Source of the DNA: an uncultured Clostridia bacterium
GTDB taxonomy: Bacteria; Bacillota; Clostridia; Oscillospirales; QAKW01
Reading direction: 5' to 3'
Assembly: GCA_944385895.1 (NCBI GenBank)
Contig: CALWYZ010000008.1
Coordinates: 1 to 64,000, forward strand
DNA length: 64,000 nt
Positions 62,605 to 64,000 of this stretch are shown one piece after another. The notes under the pieces were generated by a model. The model saw only the letters and a program-made list of their open reading frames with translations, did no database searches and had not been told where the DNA came from. Position 1 is the stretch's first letter. Every line of letters starts with the position of its first letter. Made by a program: the position numbers and the translations under genes.

Positions 62605-63420
62605 ATGGTTCTTTACACAACTAAAAATCATGCGGGAATTACACTTGTGACATACAAGGAAAAGGAAATAAGCGCGGGTTTCAAAGACTGTCTTCAATAT
62701 TATGACGAATGTAAGATTGTACGGATAATGCATGGACACGGTGTATGGAATATAAACGGAAATCAGTATCCGTTTGACAAAAATGACATTTTTATTTTTT
62801 CCAGATGCGATATACGTAAGCTGGAAAAGGTAGACAGTCCGCTCAAGATTGAACAAATTAACTTTATACCGCTCACTGTATACCCCGACACACAATGTAC
62901 AGATATATTCTTTATTCGCAAGCCTGAATTTTCTAATAAAATTCTGCCGAAAACCAATTCTTTGCAAATGGCTCAGGATTTTGACACGCTTCGCCGGTAT
63001 TCCAAAGATTTATCTCTTGCATACCGTAGGGAATGTATATTAAACCTTATCTGCAAAATGGTCATTACTGCCGCACAATGCTATCCCATATCTGACAGAA
63101 AGGGAGAAAAATACGATACAGTAGCTTTTAAAGCAATGAAGTATATCGGCCAAAACCTCAGTAAGGATCTGTCATTGCGCAATACCGCAGAACAGTTCGG
63201 ATTTAGCTGTGAATATTTCTCCAAAATTTTTTTGCAATCAGCAGGAATATCGTTTAACGAATATGTGGCGCGCTGTAGGGTAAACGCTGTAATTCAGCAT
63301 CTGAATGAAAAAGAATCAAATATTTTGCAGACAGCTTTCAAATATGGGTTTAAGAGCAGCTCGGGATTTTATAAAACATTTTCCAGAATAACAGGCTGCA
63401 CTCCAAAAAGCTTTCGCTGA
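62605..63420 (+). CDS. AraC-family transcriptional regulator
   Basis: The 271-aa product has an N-terminal cupin-like sensing domain (VRIMHGHGVWNINGNQYPFDKNDIFIF) and a C-terminal double helix-turn-helix (LSLRNTAEQFGFSCEYFSKIFLQSAGISFNEYVARCRVNAVIQHL...ILQTAFKYGFKSSSGFYKTFSRITGCTPKSFR), the AraC signature. It probably controls the divergent oxidoreductase gene in response to a sugar-like ligand. AAGGAGA ahead of the start. Confidence 0.93.
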   Translation: MVLYTTKNHAGITLVTYKEKEISAGFKDCLQYYDECKIVRIMHGHGVWNINGNQYPFDKNDIFIFSRCDIRKLEKVDSPLKIEQINFIPLTVYPDTQCTDIFFIRKPEFSNKILPKTNSLQMAQDFDTLRRYSKDLSLAYRRECILNLICKMVITAAQCYPISDRKGEKYDTVAFKAMKYIGQNLSKDLSLRNTAEQFGFSCEYFSKIFLQSAGISFNEYVARCRVNAVIQHLNEKESNILQTAFKYGFKSSSGFYKTFSRITGCTPKSFR

Positions 63421-63443
63421 TATGATTATGAAAGGAATGTAAA

Positions 63444-63869
63444 ATGAAAAAAAATATAGCTTTATTTTATATCATTATAATGGTTTTTGTCTTGAGCTCA
63501 TGCTCAAGTATGGTAAGCTACATACGCTTTCCCAGCGAAAACGATGACACACGTTACGGACAAATATTTGACGTACCTCAAAAGCTTGGCGATGACGCAG
63601 TTATTTTCTATGCAGATGAAGATTTGTATGATATTGATGTTGTAAATATGCAGTACGACGATCAAACAGAGCAATACACCGAGCTTGAGACTGTTTGGAG
63701 CAAAGAAACTCTGATAAAAGGTGACGGCATCAAGATAAGTCTTGATCTGTCGCGGCAAATACCGTACGTAATGGTCCGGTATTCACGTCAAAACGGAGAA
63801 ATTCGCCAGCAGTTTATTTATATGAATCCGAGCACTGAAAAGCTTTGGCTTATAGAGCAGTATCAATAG
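63444..63869 (+). CDS. Small lipoprotein of unknown function
   Basis: The 141-aa product has a lipoprotein signal peptide (MKKN, hydrophobic core, lipobox LSSC with Cys at about 20), so it should be anchored outside the membrane. The mature part is acidic and beta-rich (GDGIKISLDLSRQIPYVMVRYSRQNGEIRQQFIYMNP). No family recognised. It lies 23 bp after the AraC gene and may share its transcript. A terminator follows. Confidence 0.75.
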   Translation: MKKNIALFYIIIMVFVLSSCSSMVSYIRFPSENDDTRYGQIFDVPQKLGDDAVIFYADEDLYDIDVVNMQYDDQTEQYTELETVWSKETLIKGDGIKISLDLSRQIPYVMVRYSRQNGEIRQQFIYMNPSTEKLWLIEQYQ

Positions 63870-63902
63870 TATTTATTTTTAAGTATTAAAATTTTTTCAA
63901 AT

Positions 63903-63936
63903 TAAAACTCTCCGAATTACTCGGGGAGTTTTTTAG
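63903..63936 (+). terminator. Terminator after the lipoprotein gene
   Basis: The stem aaactctccga / tcggggagttt with a 5-nt loop is followed by a T run. Confidence 0.85.
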
Positions 63937-64000
63937 TGAGCCATATTTTTACAGTAAATTTGATTTTTTTATAATATTTAGATTAAAACATAGCAAAATG

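Noticed and set aside
1-64000. CRISPR array
   Set aside because: No run of regularly spaced short repeats is visible in any intergenic stretch, and no cas genes are present.

Overview
The window reads as chromosome of an anaerobic, low-to-mid GC member of the Bacillota, class Clostridia. This rests on AGGAGG-type ribosome sites, pyruvate formate-lyase with its activase, a rubredoxin-first rubrerythrin under a PerR-like regulator, a class B sortase domain, an S-layer-homology surface protein, FeoAB, and tRNAs with encoded CCA ends. The species cannot be named from what is visible.

Layout. (1) 1 to about 4330 is one end of a mobile element. It has a 24-bp inverted-repeat pair, a four-gene cargo cluster of unknown function (P-loop protein, unknown, membrane/coiled-coil/Cys-rich protein, unknown), tnpV, and a double-HTH regulator. 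Its edge interrupts a histidine-phosphatase gene. (2) 4800-8935 is a MarR-controlled heterodimeric ABC exporter with two divergent promoters and a perfect 26-bp operator palindrome. (3) 8983-14338 holds an amidohydrolase and then a small island bounded by two 297-bp direct repeats. The right repeat contains the 3' end of an intact tRNA-Val. The left repeat contains only that tRNA end, followed by a serine-recombinase remnant. The cargo is an AAC(3)-like acetyltransferase gene and an amidohydrolase gene. (4) 14434-20140: secreted metalloprotease, gltX-glnS, mntP. (5) 20391-24445: pflB-pflA and perR-rubrerythrin. (6) 24436-28690: small regulators, a SLOG protein, an SDR, and a DNA-damage-type locus. 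In that locus dinB faces an ImmR/ImmA (DdrO/IrrE-like) pair across three copies of a TAYRCA-N6-TGYRTA-like site. (7) 28798-34521: mutarotase, S-layer phosphoesterase, galT. (8) 34595-47467: a leftward arginine/carbamoyl-phosphate cluster argG-H-C-J-B-D-F-carA-carB, in which carB is fused in frame to a dapF-like domain. (9) 47760-54262: galK, six tRNA genes, and two unusual fusion proteins (GNAT-2TM-unknown and SGNH-TM-sortase B). (10) 54370-60640: GNAT, FeoAB with a short CDF-like protein, DtxR-family regulator, NatAB-type ABC transporter. (11) 60654-63935: FAD oxidoreductase divergent from an AraC regulator, and a lipoprotein.

The best candidates for undescribed biology are the ImmR/ImmA-dinB control region, the CarB-DapF fusion with an altered epimerase motif, the SGNH-sortase B fusion, the four-gene cargo cluster at the left edge, and the tRNA-Val repeat island. 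All calls come from reading the sequence. No database search was run.
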